41,552 bases of DNA from contig CAJQPP010000088.1 in the NCBI GenBank assembly GCA_905480235.1, positions 1 to 41,552 on the forward strand, written 5' to 3'. How positions within the stretch are numbered: position 1 is the first letter of the stretch; each line of letters starts with the position of its first letter. The DNA is from an uncultured Pirellulaceae bacterium. Its GTDB lineage: Bacteria; Planctomycetota; Planctomycetia; Pirellulales; Pirellulaceae. This document shows positions 1 to 9,301 of this stretch, piece after piece. The notes below the pieces were generated by a model, which worked only from the letters and a program-made list of their open reading frames with translations, ran no database searches and had not been told where the DNA came from. The translations under genes and the position numbers were made by a program.

Positions 1-969
1 GTCCAGTTGATTACGCAATTTTTGCACGTCGCCAGCGGACTTCAGCAGGCTTTCCATCGTCACGTCAACACCGACCATCACGTTCAAAGGCCGGTTGCCA
101 AAATCCAACCATTCCCGGTGAGCGCGTTGCCAGAGATCGACCATGTACTCGTCGGCTCGAAACTCAGACTGCAAAGCCAGCGCCATGTTCCGCAGTTGAG
201 CCGGTCGGTAATTGTAGAACAGCATTTCTTTGCGGCGTCGTTCGACGGGTCCCGTGCCATCAATTCCGTTTTCCACCATGCGAATGGACCGGTCGTACCA
301 CTCATAGGCCAGCAGCCAGTGATCGGGTCCGTAATCACAGTTGTTAACTTTGTTGATGTTAACGAACTTGCTCATCTCATCGAGGAAGGGTGTGTCGTTT
401 CGGAATAAACGTCGGTACTGGACTCGCTCGTCGGCGTTACCGAATTTATTGCCGCTGAAAAAACCCAATGAATCAATGATGCGGTGATCGCGGCGGTTGT
501 AAGGGATACCCTTGGTAAGGAACTCGATACCTTTTTTGACCCACGCATAACGCTGTTCGTAATCGTCGAACTCGACCGACGTGTTGTAGGACAGGTTGTG
601 TCCTTGGTATTCCCAGACCTTAATGAAGTTGGGTTGGATTTTGACCAGCGAATTGAGTGTTGATGAGAACGTATCCCATTGCTTTTTCTCTTGAGCATCG
701 AGCGCCTTCATCCACAGGATATTGACGGCTACCCCGCGTAACCCGAGCGATGCGAGTTTCATGGTCTCACTGCCCGGATCAATTTCCGAAAGTCGCGCTT
801 GAGATAACTCGTAATCGTCGCGCAAGGCAGAGAGCACACCTCCGGCATCTCGGATGGCATTTTTATCGTCTCGGGTGGCCGGGCGGCTGACCAATGAAAG
901 AGGAATCAGCAGACCGCCAACGAGGGCGATGTAAATAACTTTGCGAACAAAACTTTTTGACTGGTTCAT
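1..969 (-). CDS. membrane-anchored hypothetical protein, third gene of ABC operon (partial)
   Basis: An open frame of 323 codons starts with ATG at 969 and runs off the left edge without a stop, so the C-terminus is missing. The N-terminus (about residues 8-27) is a single hydrophobic segment after a basic start, consistent with a signal anchor or signal peptide. The rest looks helical and rich in aromatic and charged residues, somewhat like a TPR-type scaffold, but I do not recognise a named family. Its ATG overlaps the stop of the permease gene by four bases (ATGA, 966-969), which implies translational coupling. By context it is probably a partner of the ABC system, perhaps extracytoplasmic; that is inference only. 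Confidence 0.8.
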   Translation of the reverse strand, partial: MNQSKSFVRKVIYIALVGGLLIPLSLVSRPATRDDKNAIRDAGGVLSALRDDYELSQARLSEIDPGSETMKLASLGLRGVAVNILWMKALDAQEKKQWDTFSSTLNSLVKIQPNFIKVWEYQGHNLSYNTSVEFDDYEQRYAWVKKGIEFLTKGIPYNRRDHRIIDSLGFFSGNKFGNADERVQYRRLFRNDTPFLDEMSKFVNINKVNNCDYGPDHWLLAYEWYDRSIRMVENGIDGTGPVERRRKEMLFYNYRPAQLRNMALALQSEFRADEYMVDLWQRAHREWLDFGNRPLNVMVGVDVTMESLLKSAGDVQKLRNQLD

Positions 970-2975
970 GCGGCCAATTCTCTAGTTTTCAAACAGAAGT
1001 AACCCAAAACTGTGAGCCCCAAGCAAAAAGCCAGGGAGATAAGTGCAGCAACCAACAAGCGATCGTTATCAACGAAGTAGCCATAAGTCAGGAAATCTGA
1101 GAAATCGAGACGGCTGAAATTAGGAACTACTTGGGTGACGGCACCCACCATGTTGATAAAGACGGAGTCGATACTAGTAATAATGGTACTGACAATCCCG
1201 TCCGGCAGTGGTTGGCTGACGTTTTGTTGTGTAATCATCCGTACGAATGATTCGATCGGCCCACCGCCTTCGATGGCAAAAGAGGCGAGCTTTTGCAGCC
1301 ATTCCGAAAAGAATCCAAAAATGATGGTGCATATGACTGCCAACATAACGACCGGAGAGCTAAGGAAAGTACTAAAAGCCACTCCCAAGCAAGTCACAAT
1401 CATCATTTGCAGCCAAATTCCGATATAACCTTTGAAGAAGTTCCACCAATAAGGTTTGTCGGTGGCCCGAAAATAAATGTCCGCTTTGGCCATCCCCAGG
1501 TACTGGTCTTGGTCGAGACAGCGAACGGTCAATTTCAACTTGCCGTTCTTGGCAAAGTCGTTGAAGAGGTCAAAGTTACCGTTCTCCAATAGCTCTCCGG
1601 AAGCACTGAATTTTTGTCCTGGCAGCGTGCGTGGAATGGCTTTGACTTGTACGGTGAATTCTTCGGACTCAAACTCAAGTTGCTCCGAGACGTAACGGTC
1701 ACCCGTGGCGCCCTCGCCTTCGTTGACACTCTCGAATTGCAGGCCGACCCGAATTTGTTTGTAGATGTCACCGGTCTTGGAGCGGTAGACCCCCAGCGTC
1801 AATTCCAATGGCAGTTTGTCGCTGGAATCAAACAGGCCCTCTTTGATACCTTTGAAGTAGTATTCAGCACGTGACAAAGTAATGCCGCCGCTGATGTAAC
1901 CCCGGTAAGCCCATTGATCCCCGGTGCTAATCCCGCGTGACTTGGCATTGCCATCGCGATCGTAAAAGACCAGTTTTTCTGCGTATTGGGGAACCCGAGC
2001 CCGAAAAAATCCACGTGCGGATGAAATGTTAAACTCTGCTTTTTTCAACAACTCGGCGAGGTCTGCGGTGCTGTCGCGATCGACTTTAACGGAAATTTTG
2101 TGGGTGTGCCCGCCCACGTTTTCGATTTCAAGGCGTTCATAAATAATTTTGTCGCCCGCTGGAATCTCCCGAATCACCGCATCCATGTTGACGGGTTTGG
2201 GCGCGTCTTTATCGCGGACGTCGCGGAGTACCTCGACGAAGTGTGTATGACCGGAATCACGCGTGGTTCGCGTCTCCAGAACAGCATCGTCCGAAGCGCG
2301 ACGCCCGGTTTGATTGCGATCGACCTCGACAAACTCGTATTCGTTGTTTTCGTTTACCGCGATCTGATGACGGTGCTCTAGGCCACGCCAGACAAATAGC
2401 AGGCTGATTACTCCCATGAGAATCAACAGGGCAGTCCCTAGTCCCGCGAAACCCAATATTCGACCGACCACGATTTCGCTCGCCCGTACGGGTTTGGTGG
2501 TAATCGTGTAGATCGTACGATTCTTAATATCTTCCGGGAGACTGAAGGCACTGATCAACATCACCATCATGAGGATCAGCATTTGCGTGCCAAACATCAC
2601 GAAATTGATATACACCCGCTCGGGGTTTTCGGCGCCGGATAAAAACCAGCCTCCGAACAACAGTGCTAAGGCAAAGATCGCAAACACGATCAAGATAACG
2701 CGTCGACGTATGGCTTCTTTGGCAGCCAGTTTGGCGATGGCAAAAGTCCGTCGAGGGGAGATTCTGAGCCAATCCGGGCCGGCACCAGAAACGACTTTGG
2801 CAACGACATAAAAGGCTTCGGTGGGACCATGACGAAAAGCCGCCACGAGATAACCGAAAAATAACCCAAACAGCGTTGCTGCCAGAATTAATAAAAAGAA
2901 TATGTAAATCGCGCTGGGGCTGTCCGCCGAGCCGAACAACCACTCCATGATTTGAGGGAAATCGTTAACGACCAC
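966..2975 (-). CDS. ABC transporter permease with large extracytoplasmic insertion
   Basis: A 669-residue membrane protein. Hydrophobic segments lie near residues 22-47, 93-113, 122-145 and 172-194, then about 330 hydrophilic residues (195-525), then further membrane segments at about 526-548, 552-570 and 640-662. This fits an ABC-2 type permease with a big soluble domain inserted between two membrane halves. The start is GTG at 2975, supported by AGGAG nine bases upstream within the end of the ATPase gene; an in-frame ATG nine codons later is a weaker alternative. It lies three bases after the ATPase stop and overlaps the next gene by four bases, so the three genes form one operon. The substrate cannot be read from the sequence; ABC-2 permeases of this build usually export or support cell-surface machinery. 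Confidence 0.85.
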   Translation of the reverse strand: MVVNDFPQIMEWLFGSADSPSAIYIFFLLILAATLFGLFFGYLVAAFRHGPTEAFYVVAKVVSGAGPDWLRISPRRTFAIAKLAAKEAIRRRVILIVFAIFALALLFGGWFLSGAENPERVYINFVMFGTQMLILMMVMLISAFSLPEDIKNRTIYTITTKPVRASEIVVGRILGFAGLGTALLILMGVISLLFVWRGLEHRHQIAVNENNEYEFVEVDRNQTGRRASDDAVLETRTTRDSGHTHFVEVLRDVRDKDAPKPVNMDAVIREIPAGDKIIYERLEIENVGGHTHKISVKVDRDSTADLAELLKKAEFNISSARGFFRARVPQYAEKLVFYDRDGNAKSRGISTGDQWAYRGYISGGITLSRAEYYFKGIKEGLFDSSDKLPLELTLGVYRSKTGDIYKQIRVGLQFESVNEGEGATGDRYVSEQLEFESEEFTVQVKAIPRTLPGQKFSASGELLENGNFDLFNDFAKNGKLKLTVRCLDQDQYLGMAKADIYFRATDKPYWWNFFKGYIGIWLQMMIVTCLGVAFSTFLSSPVVMLAVICTIIFGFFSEWLQKLASFAIEGGGPIESFVRMITQQNVSQPLPDGIVSTIITSIDSVFINMVGAVTQVVPNFSRLDFSDFLTYGYFVDNDRLLVAALISLAFCLGLTVLGYFCLKTRELAA

Positions 2976-2978
2976 GTG

Positions 2979-3953
2979 TTAGTTCTCCTTGCTCTCGGCG
3001 TCCTGTTCGCTGATCACGCGACGCCCTGGACGCTGTTCGCTTTCGCGAACGATGTTCAAGAATAACTCTTCTAATGTGGTTCTTGGGTTTTCCACGGTTA
3101 ACACTTCGCCGCCGTGTTTGCGAATGACCTCTTCAATCTCTTGCTGAGCAGATTTGGGTAAACCCTTGGCTCGGATCGAAGTCTCGTCGCTGACCTGTAG
3201 CAAGTCATTAACCGCCCCCAGTTCTTTGAGGTCACCTTGGTGAAGAATTGCAATTCGATCACAAACGTCCTGGACGTCTGCCAGTAAGTGACTGCACATG
3301 ATCACGGTCTTCTTCTGAGCTTTCAGATCCAGGATCATGTCCTTCATTTCCCGAGTACCCATGGGATCCAGTCCCGAAGTCGGTTCATCTAAAAGGATAA
3401 GATCGGGATCATTGATCAGGGCTTGGGCTAAACCAATTCGGCGGGTCATCCCTTTGGAATACTCTTTTAATTGACGCCGTTTCGAACGGGTCAGGCCAAC
3501 CTGTTCAATCAACATGTCCGAGCGTTCTTTGCGAACCTTGGCGGGCATGTCGAACAATCGACCGTAAAAATCCAGTGTCTCCTCGGCGGTGAGGAATTTA
3601 TAAAGATAGGACTCTTCGGGCAGGTAACCGATCCGCTCGTTCTTGGTGGTCTCGGATGCGTCCTGTCCAAATACCAGGGCCCTTCCGCTAGTGGGGAACA
3701 ACAACCCGAGCAACAATTTGATGGTCGTGGACTTCCCGGAACCATTTGGCCCCAACAGGCCAAAAATTTCACCCTTGCGGACTTCCAGGTCGAGTGCCTT
3801 TAAGGCACGCACTTTTTGCCTGCCCCAGAAATCCCGGTAGACCTTGGAAAGGTTTTGTGTTTCCACGATGACACTGGGGTCGTAATCAGGATTGGTTTGC
3901 ACCAATCTGTCGTCCTCAGTTTGTTGCGCCTTGTCCGGTGCCGTATCGGCCAT
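2979..3953 (-). CDS. ABC transporter ATP-binding protein
   Basis: A 324-residue nucleotide-binding subunit. The Walker A motif GPNGSGKST is at residues 68-76, the signature is a variant YSKGM (165-169) instead of LSGGQ, Walker B plus catalytic Glu is LILLDE (185-190), and the switch His is at 222. The YSKGM variant is common in ABC-2 export ATPases. About 30 polar residues precede the core and a C-terminal tail of about 80 residues follows it. It starts at ATG 3953 and ends three bases before the permease GTG, so it is the first gene of the minus-strand operon and energises that permease. It diverges from folC across a 535-base intergenic region. Confidence 0.93.
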   Translation of the reverse strand: MADTAPDKAQQTEDDRLVQTNPDYDPSVIVETQNLSKVYRDFWGRQKVRALKALDLEVRKGEIFGLLGPNGSGKSTTIKLLLGLLFPTSGRALVFGQDASETTKNERIGYLPEESYLYKFLTAEETLDFYGRLFDMPAKVRKERSDMLIEQVGLTRSKRRQLKEYSKGMTRRIGLAQALINDPDLILLDEPTSGLDPMGTREMKDMILDLKAQKKTVIMCSHLLADVQDVCDRIAILHQGDLKELGAVNDLLQVSDETSIRAKGLPKSAQQEIEEVIRKHGGEVLTVENPRTTLEELFLNIVRESEQRPGRRVISEQDAESKEN

Positions 3954-4488
3954 CAGTCACTCCTGCGAATCGTGGGCGACCCGCAATGATTAAGTGTGTT
4001 GGTTTATATCGATCGATGTCTTGTGTAATGATCGCCAAGATCATTTATTTTGCTTGGATCGTAACCGGAAATGCCATTTTCAGGGGAGCAAACCCGGATT
4101 TTCTACGTTCCTTCTGGAATCGCAGTTCGGCATATAACGGATTCCCCAAAAATGAGACCGTATTACCATTGAACGGTTGCTGGGGACCTTTGCCAGTTGG
4201 ATTTCTAACAACGGGCCAGAATCCCCTAATCTGCGGCCATCGAGCCACGCGTGGAAATCCCAAAAACCGCCCAAAAAAACAACCTGTAATAAGCCATAAC
4301 GAGTTCTCTAACTATAAAATCTATCTGCTGTATTATCAACCGACCCACCGTTAGGGGGACCTCCCCGGATCGTCCGCAATGGGTTAGTTTTCCCGTTGCG
4401 AAAAGCCGTTTGGGAGGGACGGAGTGGACGTATTTTTCCTCCCTGCGGTACTTTCATCCTTCGAATCGTTAAATCCCGTTTAATAAGC
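3954..4488. other. divergent intergenic region between ABC operon and folC
   Basis: 535 bases without a credible gene. It must contain the promoters of the minus-strand ABC operon and the plus-strand folC. A perfect 7-bp inverted repeat (AATGATC, spacer GCCAA, GATCATT; 4027-4045) lies 74 bases upstream of the ATPase start. The folC-proximal part is AT-rich, with TATAAA and TATTAT boxes near 4314-4337, but none has a convincing -35 partner. The reading frame of folC extends into this region from a TTG at 4396, but that extension has no ribosome binding site and does not look like protein. Confidence 0.6.
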
Positions 4489-5925
4489 ATGTTCACCGAT
4501 CTTTCTCAAACTGCCTCAGATCCCCGGCTTCAGGCTGAGTTGGAGTTTCTGTTTGAGCGAATTAATTACGAAAGGACGGTCTCCAGCAACTATCCGCGGC
4601 ATTTCAAGTTGGAAACCATGCGGCGACTTTTGGATCGTCTGGGCAATCCCCACCAAGACTATGGCATCATTCACGTTGCCGGGACCAAGGGGAAAGGTTC
4701 GGTATGCAAGATGATTGGCGGTGCGTTGGACGCCGCGGGGATAAAAACCGGTGTCTACAGCTCCCCACATATCGAGTCCATTTGTGAACGAATCTCACTG
4801 GGGGGACAGCCCATTAGTGAGGCGGCTTTGGCCGACGTATTGCAAACGACTCGGCAAGCGGTGCAGCAACTCGATAAAGAAACGCTGGGTGATGGTTCAA
4901 GGCCTTCCAGTTTTTTTGAGATTATTACTGCGACAGGTTTGCTCTACTTTCAGCAACAAGGCGCCGAAAAGGTCATTCTTGAGGTTGGCTTGGGGGGGCG
5001 CCTGGATTCAACCAATATTTGCCACCCCGAGCTATGTATTATTACCAATATCAGTTTGGACCATACCAAGCAGTTGGGTGCCACAGTGGACAAGATCGCT
5101 CGAGAAAAGGCGGGCATCATCAAGGCCGGCATTCCGGTCGTCAGCGGTGTCAAAGATCCTTTGGCGGCCCGGGAAATTCGTGAATGTTGTTGCGTTTGCA
5201 ATTCCGATCTGATGGAACTGGATGAAGATTTTCATTATCGAATTACCGGAGCCGAGCAGGCTAGTTGCGAGGTGCATTTTGACACGTGGGGCATGTTGCC
5301 GGAACGTCACAGTTACCGGCTCGATGCGGTGAAACTGAATGCAGCGGGGCATCACCAAGTCGCCAATGCCGCGATCGCGGTAGCTGCGATCAATCTTTTA
5401 ACCGACCGCTTTCGCGTGTCCAGCGATGCTATTCGCCAAGGGATGGCCAGTTTTGCCATGATCGGGCGCGGGGAAGTGCTTTCCCAAGATCCTTGGGTCG
5501 TAGTGGATATGGCTCATAATGTTGCATCGGTCGACGCGTTGTTGGCGATGTTGACGCGATTACACGCAAACGACGTGACGGAAGGTTCCCGGAGATTGAT
5601 CTTTGCCTCCAGCCAAGATAAGGATTTGCCGGGCATGATGTCGCGGTTACTGGGGTATTTTGACGAGGTGATTTTCACCAAGTTCGTCGAAAATCCGCGG
5701 GGTACCGAGCCGGCTGAGTTGCTGGAAATTGCGAATTTGGCCTTCCAGGATCGTTCTCAACGGCCAGCCATGTCCATGGAACCGCATCCAACGGCGGCTT
5801 GGCAGGCCACCCAAACCGTGATGCGGGCCGAGGATTCGTTGTGCGTCGCCGGATCGGCATTTCTGGTGGCTGAGATGCGACCGCTTTTGCGGGCTCACTT
5901 TCAGAAAGAGCCAACGGACCCCTGA
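4489..5925 (+). CDS. folC: folylpolyglutamate synthase / dihydrofolate synthase
   Basis: A 478-residue Mur-ligase-type enzyme that adds glutamate to dihydropteroate/tetrahydrofolate using ATP, in the cytoplasmic folate pathway. The P-loop GTKGKGS is at residues 65-71, followed by the family blocks EVGLGGRLDSTN and ISLDHTKQLG, the latter ending in an IAREKAGI segment that is diagnostic of FolC. The open frame extends to a TTG at 4396, but ATG 4489 gives the normal family length and the usual short helical N-terminus. No folP or accC-accD partner is adjacent; it stands alone after the divergent ABC operon. Identification is secure; whether it has both activities cannot be told from sequence. 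Confidence 0.95.
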   Translation: MFTDLSQTASDPRLQAELEFLFERINYERTVSSNYPRHFKLETMRRLLDRLGNPHQDYGIIHVAGTKGKGSVCKMIGGALDAAGIKTGVYSSPHIESICERISLGGQPISEAALADVLQTTRQAVQQLDKETLGDGSRPSSFFEIITATGLLYFQQQGAEKVILEVGLGGRLDSTNICHPELCIITNISLDHTKQLGATVDKIAREKAGIIKAGIPVVSGVKDPLAAREIRECCCVCNSDLMELDEDFHYRITGAEQASCEVHFDTWGMLPERHSYRLDAVKLNAAGHHQVANAAIAVAAINLLTDRFRVSSDAIRQGMASFAMIGRGEVLSQDPWVVVDMAHNVASVDALLAMLTRLHANDVTEGSRRLIFASSQDKDLPGMMSRLLGYFDEVIFTKFVENPRGTEPAELLEIANLAFQDRSQRPAMSMEPHPTAAWQATQTVMRAEDSLCVAGSAFLVAEMRPLLRAHFQKEPTDP

Positions 5926-5942
5926 GTGACTGAGGTTTGTCG

Positions 5943-5971
5943 TTGATTGCCACCAGGGCATCCGTTAGACT
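5943..5971 (+). promoter_or_regulatory. candidate sigma-70 type promoter for small basic protein gene
   Basis: TTGATT (5943-5948) and TAGACT (5966-5971) are separated by exactly 17 bases, each matching four of six consensus positions. The -10 box ends 52 bases before the ATG at 6024. Plausible but unproven. Confidence 0.4.
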
Positions 5972-6023
5972 GCGACCTTCAAAACAAGCCGAAAAATTCG
6001 AAGATCATCAATCAGGAACAAAA

Positions 6024-6209
6024 ATGGGCTGCAGCGAACGCCAAAAAGAAATCAAACGTCGTCGTCAACGTAAACGTAAAGTCGCAGCAATTGCGACTCG
6101 TGCCAAGAAAGCGTCGGCCTCGGAAAAGGAAGTTCTGGCTCGTAAGCTTCGCGGTTTGACCCCCGGTGCAGAAGGCTTGATCAAAAAGCTGGGAATTGAA
6201 AAGGCGTGA
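6024..6209 (+). CDS. small highly basic protein, conserved-looking
   Basis: A 61-residue protein whose first half is dominated by Lys and Arg (a run of KRRRQRKRK type near residues 10-20) followed by an Ala/Lys helix and a short hydrophobic tail. ATG 6024 is chosen over the longer frame from 5937 because a GGAACA stretch sits just upstream and the upstream residues look non-coding. I believe short basic proteins of this form recur in planctomycete genomes (possibly the DUF6800 group), but I cannot confirm that here. Composition suggests nucleic-acid or ribosome binding. It is not ribosomal protein S20 or any other ribosomal protein I recognise. A candidate promoter lies directly upstream. Confidence 0.7.
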   Translation: MGCSERQKEIKRRRQRKRKVAAIATRAKKASASEKEVLARKLRGLTPGAEGLIKKLGIEKA

Positions 6210-6264
6210 TTGCCCTTGATATCGAAAGCACTCGATATCAAAGAATCAACAGGTAGGCGTCGCT

Positions 6265-6975
6265 ATGACGGAACCTGAAAAAGCGATGGACCAACATGGC
6301 AGCGTTGTGCACGAGAACGCTGCCCTCATGGTCCAGCCGGATTCGTTGCAAGACGAACCATGGCTTTCCGCTTCTGCAATGACTGCGCTGACAGTTGGCA
6401 TGGAGTCTCTTCTGGTTATAGCTGCGTTCGCTGGTGCCGCGTTCTTTAACTTCTATGACCTCGCTCAACCATCATCGAAATGGCTCGGCGAAAATAGTTG
6501 GGTTAACTTCTTCCTCGGCTGTCTTTTGGCGTTGCCTCTGTTCGGCGTGGTGGCCGGTGTGCTTCCCCGAGTGCCGCTGATGAAGCAAATGCTGCGGTCG
6601 ATCGAGGATTCGATTGCACCGCTTTTTCAAAGCATGAGTTTTTACCAGATGGTTTTGATCGCCGTTTCTGCTGGCATTGGCGAGGAAGTTTTTTTTCGCT
6701 GGTTCTTGCTGGGCGGGCTTTCTCAGTACTTGTCATGGTGGGCAGCCTGTGGCATCGCTTCGCTGCTTTTCGGACTCTGTCACTACTTGAACTTCACCTA
6801 TTTTATGTTGACCACTTTGGTAGGCGTTCTGTTGGCCGGGATTTATCTGTACCTTGGTTTGTTGGCGGCGGTCGCCTGTCATGCAACTTACGACGTATTA
6901 GCGTTGGTGTACCTAAAACGAAAAATGCTTCGGCAAGTTACACGCTATGACGAACGCTCATTTAGCGAATCCTGA
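6265..6975 (+). CDS. CPBP family intramembrane metalloprotease
   Basis: A 236-residue polytopic membrane protein with the CPBP (CAAX protease / Abi) signature. The Glu-Glu pair is at 140-141 with Arg145 (EEVFFR), the second motif is FGLCH (F169, H173), and the third is H206 with D210 (HATYD). These are the expected metal-binding residues of the family, so the protein should be catalytically competent. Members process prenylated or other membrane proteins; in bacteria the substrate is usually unknown. The start ATG 6265 has AGGTAGG about nine bases upstream. The 3' end overlaps the convergent YihY gene by 31 bases. Confidence 0.9.
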   Translation: MTEPEKAMDQHGSVVHENAALMVQPDSLQDEPWLSASAMTALTVGMESLLVIAAFAGAAFFNFYDLAQPSSKWLGENSWVNFFLGCLLALPLFGVVAGVLPRVPLMKQMLRSIEDSIAPLFQSMSFYQMVLIAVSAGIGEEVFFRWFLLGGLSQYLSWWAACGIASLLFGLCHYLNFTYFMLTTLVGVLLAGIYLYLGLLAAVACHATYDVLALVYLKRKMLRQVTRYDERSFSES

Positions 6976-7895
6976 TCCGTATCGAGTTCGGTTTTTGTGG
7001 GCTGTTTAAGGGGCTGGGGAGAGGATTTACCTTCCGCCTCTTCTTGGAGTTGTCGGAAAATTACACCATTAATCTGCCCGCCAATAAACAGAAAAGCTGC
7101 CAGTAGATACAGCCAGAGCAGTAAGACAATAACTCCCCCCAAAGCGCCGTAAGTGACGTCATACCGCCCAAAATTATCGACGTACAAACGGAAACACTGA
7201 CTCGCAATGATCCAGCCCGTGACGGCAAATACGTTGCCCGGCGTAAACAATCGCCAAGGTACCTTGGTGGCGGGAACCACGCTGTAAAGGGTGGCGGTGA
7301 AAATGAGCAAGCCGCTGATGACGATAAAAAATCGCCCCATTTGCAGAAGAATCGACTCGAACTGTTCGAATTCCAAAAGGTGAATCATCCAATTTAAGGC
7401 GGTCGGGGCAGCCGCCGTAAGTAGCAGCCCCAGTAGAAGCAATAGCGCAAAAATCAAAGGCATGATCGACGACATGCCAAACATACGAATGCGTTTATGT
7501 CGAGGCGGAAGACCAAAAGCAGAATTCAAGGATTCGCTAATGGTTAAAAATAACCTTGCGCCAGCAAAACAAAAAATGAAAAGGTTTGTGATAATGAGGT
7601 TGGTGGTCGTCGCAGTTTCTATGCTCGCAATTTGGGACGTCACCAGCTCATAGGCATCCGTTGGTAAAACCCGTTCGAGGACAGAATAGAAGGTCGTCAT
7701 CGTGCCTTTTAGGGACAGCTTGGCAATGATCGAGATGCAAACCATTAATAGGGGTGCCAACCCAAGAATGGAGTAATAGGCAAATTGAGCGCAGCGCGCA
7801 TGGAGTTGGTTATCCTGAAACGCACGCATTGTTCTGCGGAACACTGACCAGGGGTGGAGTTGTCGCCAAATCGAAATTTTTTGGGTTGCGCTCAT
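6945..7895 (-). CDS. YihY/BrkB family inner-membrane protein
   Basis: A 316-residue membrane protein starting at ATG 7895. The frame is open up to 7991, but the extra 32 residues are not family-like, whereas the chosen N-terminus begins the usual amphipathic lead before FAYYSILGLAPLL, a hallmark of the family. Several membrane helices follow, including a conserved late segment YGALGGVIVLLLWLYLLA with the following GGQIN motif. The family was once called ribonuclease BN or virulence factor BrkB; its true function is not settled, and RNase BN activity belongs to a different protein. The C-terminal tail is short, charged and probably cytoplasmic. It converges on the CPBP gene with a 31-base overlap. 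Confidence 0.92.
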   Translation of the reverse strand: MSATQKISIWRQLHPWSVFRRTMRAFQDNQLHARCAQFAYYSILGLAPLLMVCISIIAKLSLKGTMTTFYSVLERVLPTDAYELVTSQIASIETATTTNLIITNLFIFCFAGARLFLTISESLNSAFGLPPRHKRIRMFGMSSIMPLIFALLLLLGLLLTAAAPTALNWMIHLLEFEQFESILLQMGRFFIVISGLLIFTATLYSVVPATKVPWRLFTPGNVFAVTGWIIASQCFRLYVDNFGRYDVTYGALGGVIVLLLWLYLLAAFLFIGGQINGVIFRQLQEEAEGKSSPQPLKQPTKTELDTDQDSLNERSS

Positions 7896-8283
7896 GCGTT
7901 CTAAAATCCAGTAAAACTGCGAATCTCTGACAAGCATACACCAATTGTTACCGGGTTGTCTTTTCCAACAGGGATACAAAAGCATTTTCAAAAAGGGGAT
8001 CCATGAGGATCGTGACTGGCTTTATTTGATGGGGATTGACCTGGGTTAACGCTCGGATGTTGCTCCGTTTCCATGAGAGAGGTATCTGCACGGGGATGGC
8101 TTGGGTCACGCAGCAGCGGTTAATTGCCAAGCGATGATTGCTGGCAACCTAATAGGCAAAGGTTTATTCAGAGGTTCTCGTTTGCGGGCGTCGAAACCAT
8201 CAGTTCGATCTTGCTCCGAAACCGCTGCAGCATTAGCATCTGGCAAGTACTTCAAACGAATTCGGGAGCATCTAATCCAGTCC
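7896..8283. other. divergent intergenic region, no gene seen
   Basis: 388 bases between the start of the YihY gene (minus) and the hemolysin III-like gene (plus). Short open frames here are on both strands but have no ribosome binding site or protein-like composition. The frame of the downstream gene is open back to 8101, and that extension is not family-like. I see no clear promoter, terminator or repeat. Confidence 0.5.
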
Positions 8284-9024
8284 ATGGATGGCATCTACTC
8301 ATTGCCGGGTTTTCATCAGCCACTTTCTAGCATGTCGCACTTTGCTGGTGCGGTGGTGCTAGGCTGGTTGGCCTATTACCTGCTGCAACCTTTATGGGGT
8401 CGTTGGGGGCAGTTTGCGAGTGTGCTGATTTTTGTTTTTTCCGCGGTCGGTTTGTTGGCTGTGAGTGGCACGTATCACATGTTTGTGCACGGCAGTTTAC
8501 CCCGTGAGATCATGCTGAGGATCGACCACGTGGCGATTTTCTTGTTGATTGCCGGAACGTTCACTCCTTTCCACACGCTCATGTTTCGCGGTTGGCGTTG
8601 TTGGGGTGTTTTAAGCTTGGTCTGGTCCATCGCGATTGTAGGAAGTGTATTGAGAGTCGTTTTTCTCAATGAGGTCTCACCTCTGGCTAACGCCTTGGTT
8701 TACCTAGGCATGGGATGGATCGGCGGTTTGACTGCTTGGTTGATTTGGAAATCCGGCAGAGGGGATATGGTGTTCCCCGTAATCATGGGAGGCGTCTGTT
8801 ATTCCATGGGTGCGATTTCCGACACTTTGGGCTGGCCGACCTTAATTCCAGGAATTTGGGGCCCCCATGAGACATTGCATTTTGCCGTGTTAGCGGGGCT
8901 GGCTTTTCATTGGTCGGTGATCGGGAAGATGATTGAGAGTTATCTCAACGAGGATTCGGAGTCGGGTCACGATCGTACTCCCTCCCGCGGTCCGGCACCC
9001 AGGCTTCCCCGGCGAGCTGCGTGA
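8284..9024 (+). CDS. hemolysin III / PAQR family membrane protein
   Basis: A 246-residue protein with about seven membrane helices. Family residues are in place: Ser61 and His65 in SGTYHMF, Asp81 in the RIDHVAIFLLIAGTFTP block (Asp81-His82), and the late HETLHF segment with its His residues, together a metal site typical of the PAQR superfamily. ATG 8284 is chosen because the frame upstream to 8101 is low-quality and the family begins shortly before the first helix; no strong ribosome binding site is visible, so the start is moderately sure. The C-terminal 20 residues are charged and proline-rich. Bacterial HlyIII proteins are linked to membrane homeostasis; a hemolytic role is not implied. 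Confidence 0.88.
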   Translation: MDGIYSLPGFHQPLSSMSHFAGAVVLGWLAYYLLQPLWGRWGQFASVLIFVFSAVGLLAVSGTYHMFVHGSLPREIMLRIDHVAIFLLIAGTFTPFHTLMFRGWRCWGVLSLVWSIAIVGSVLRVVFLNEVSPLANALVYLGMGWIGGLTAWLIWKSGRGDMVFPVIMGGVCYSMGAISDTLGWPTLIPGIWGPHETLHFAVLAGLAFHWSVIGKMIESYLNEDSESGHDRTPSRGPAPRLPRRAA

Positions 9025-9301
9025 GTACTCGCTATAAATGCCCCTCAACACTATCGACCGATTGAATCTACTGAAAACTAGCACGTTTTTAAGACCTTCT
9101 TTCTGTCGCCTTCTCAGAGCTATTTGCCCGGCAGGATGACAGGTTCCTCCAAGATCGCTACTCATTTCAATATCTGGGCGGTAAAAAAGGCGTTTCGATT
9201 CGATTCGTTGGTTAGTTTTTCGGATTCGCTTCTCCTCGGGTATTCACGGAGTAGGTTTGCTTGATTTACAATTAGAGCAGCTAAAAAGAAAGCAGGTGAT
9301 T

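Noticed and set aside
4396..4488. Longer folC from TTG 4396
   Set aside because: No ribosome binding site, the added residues are unlike the family, and ATG 4489 gives the usual length.
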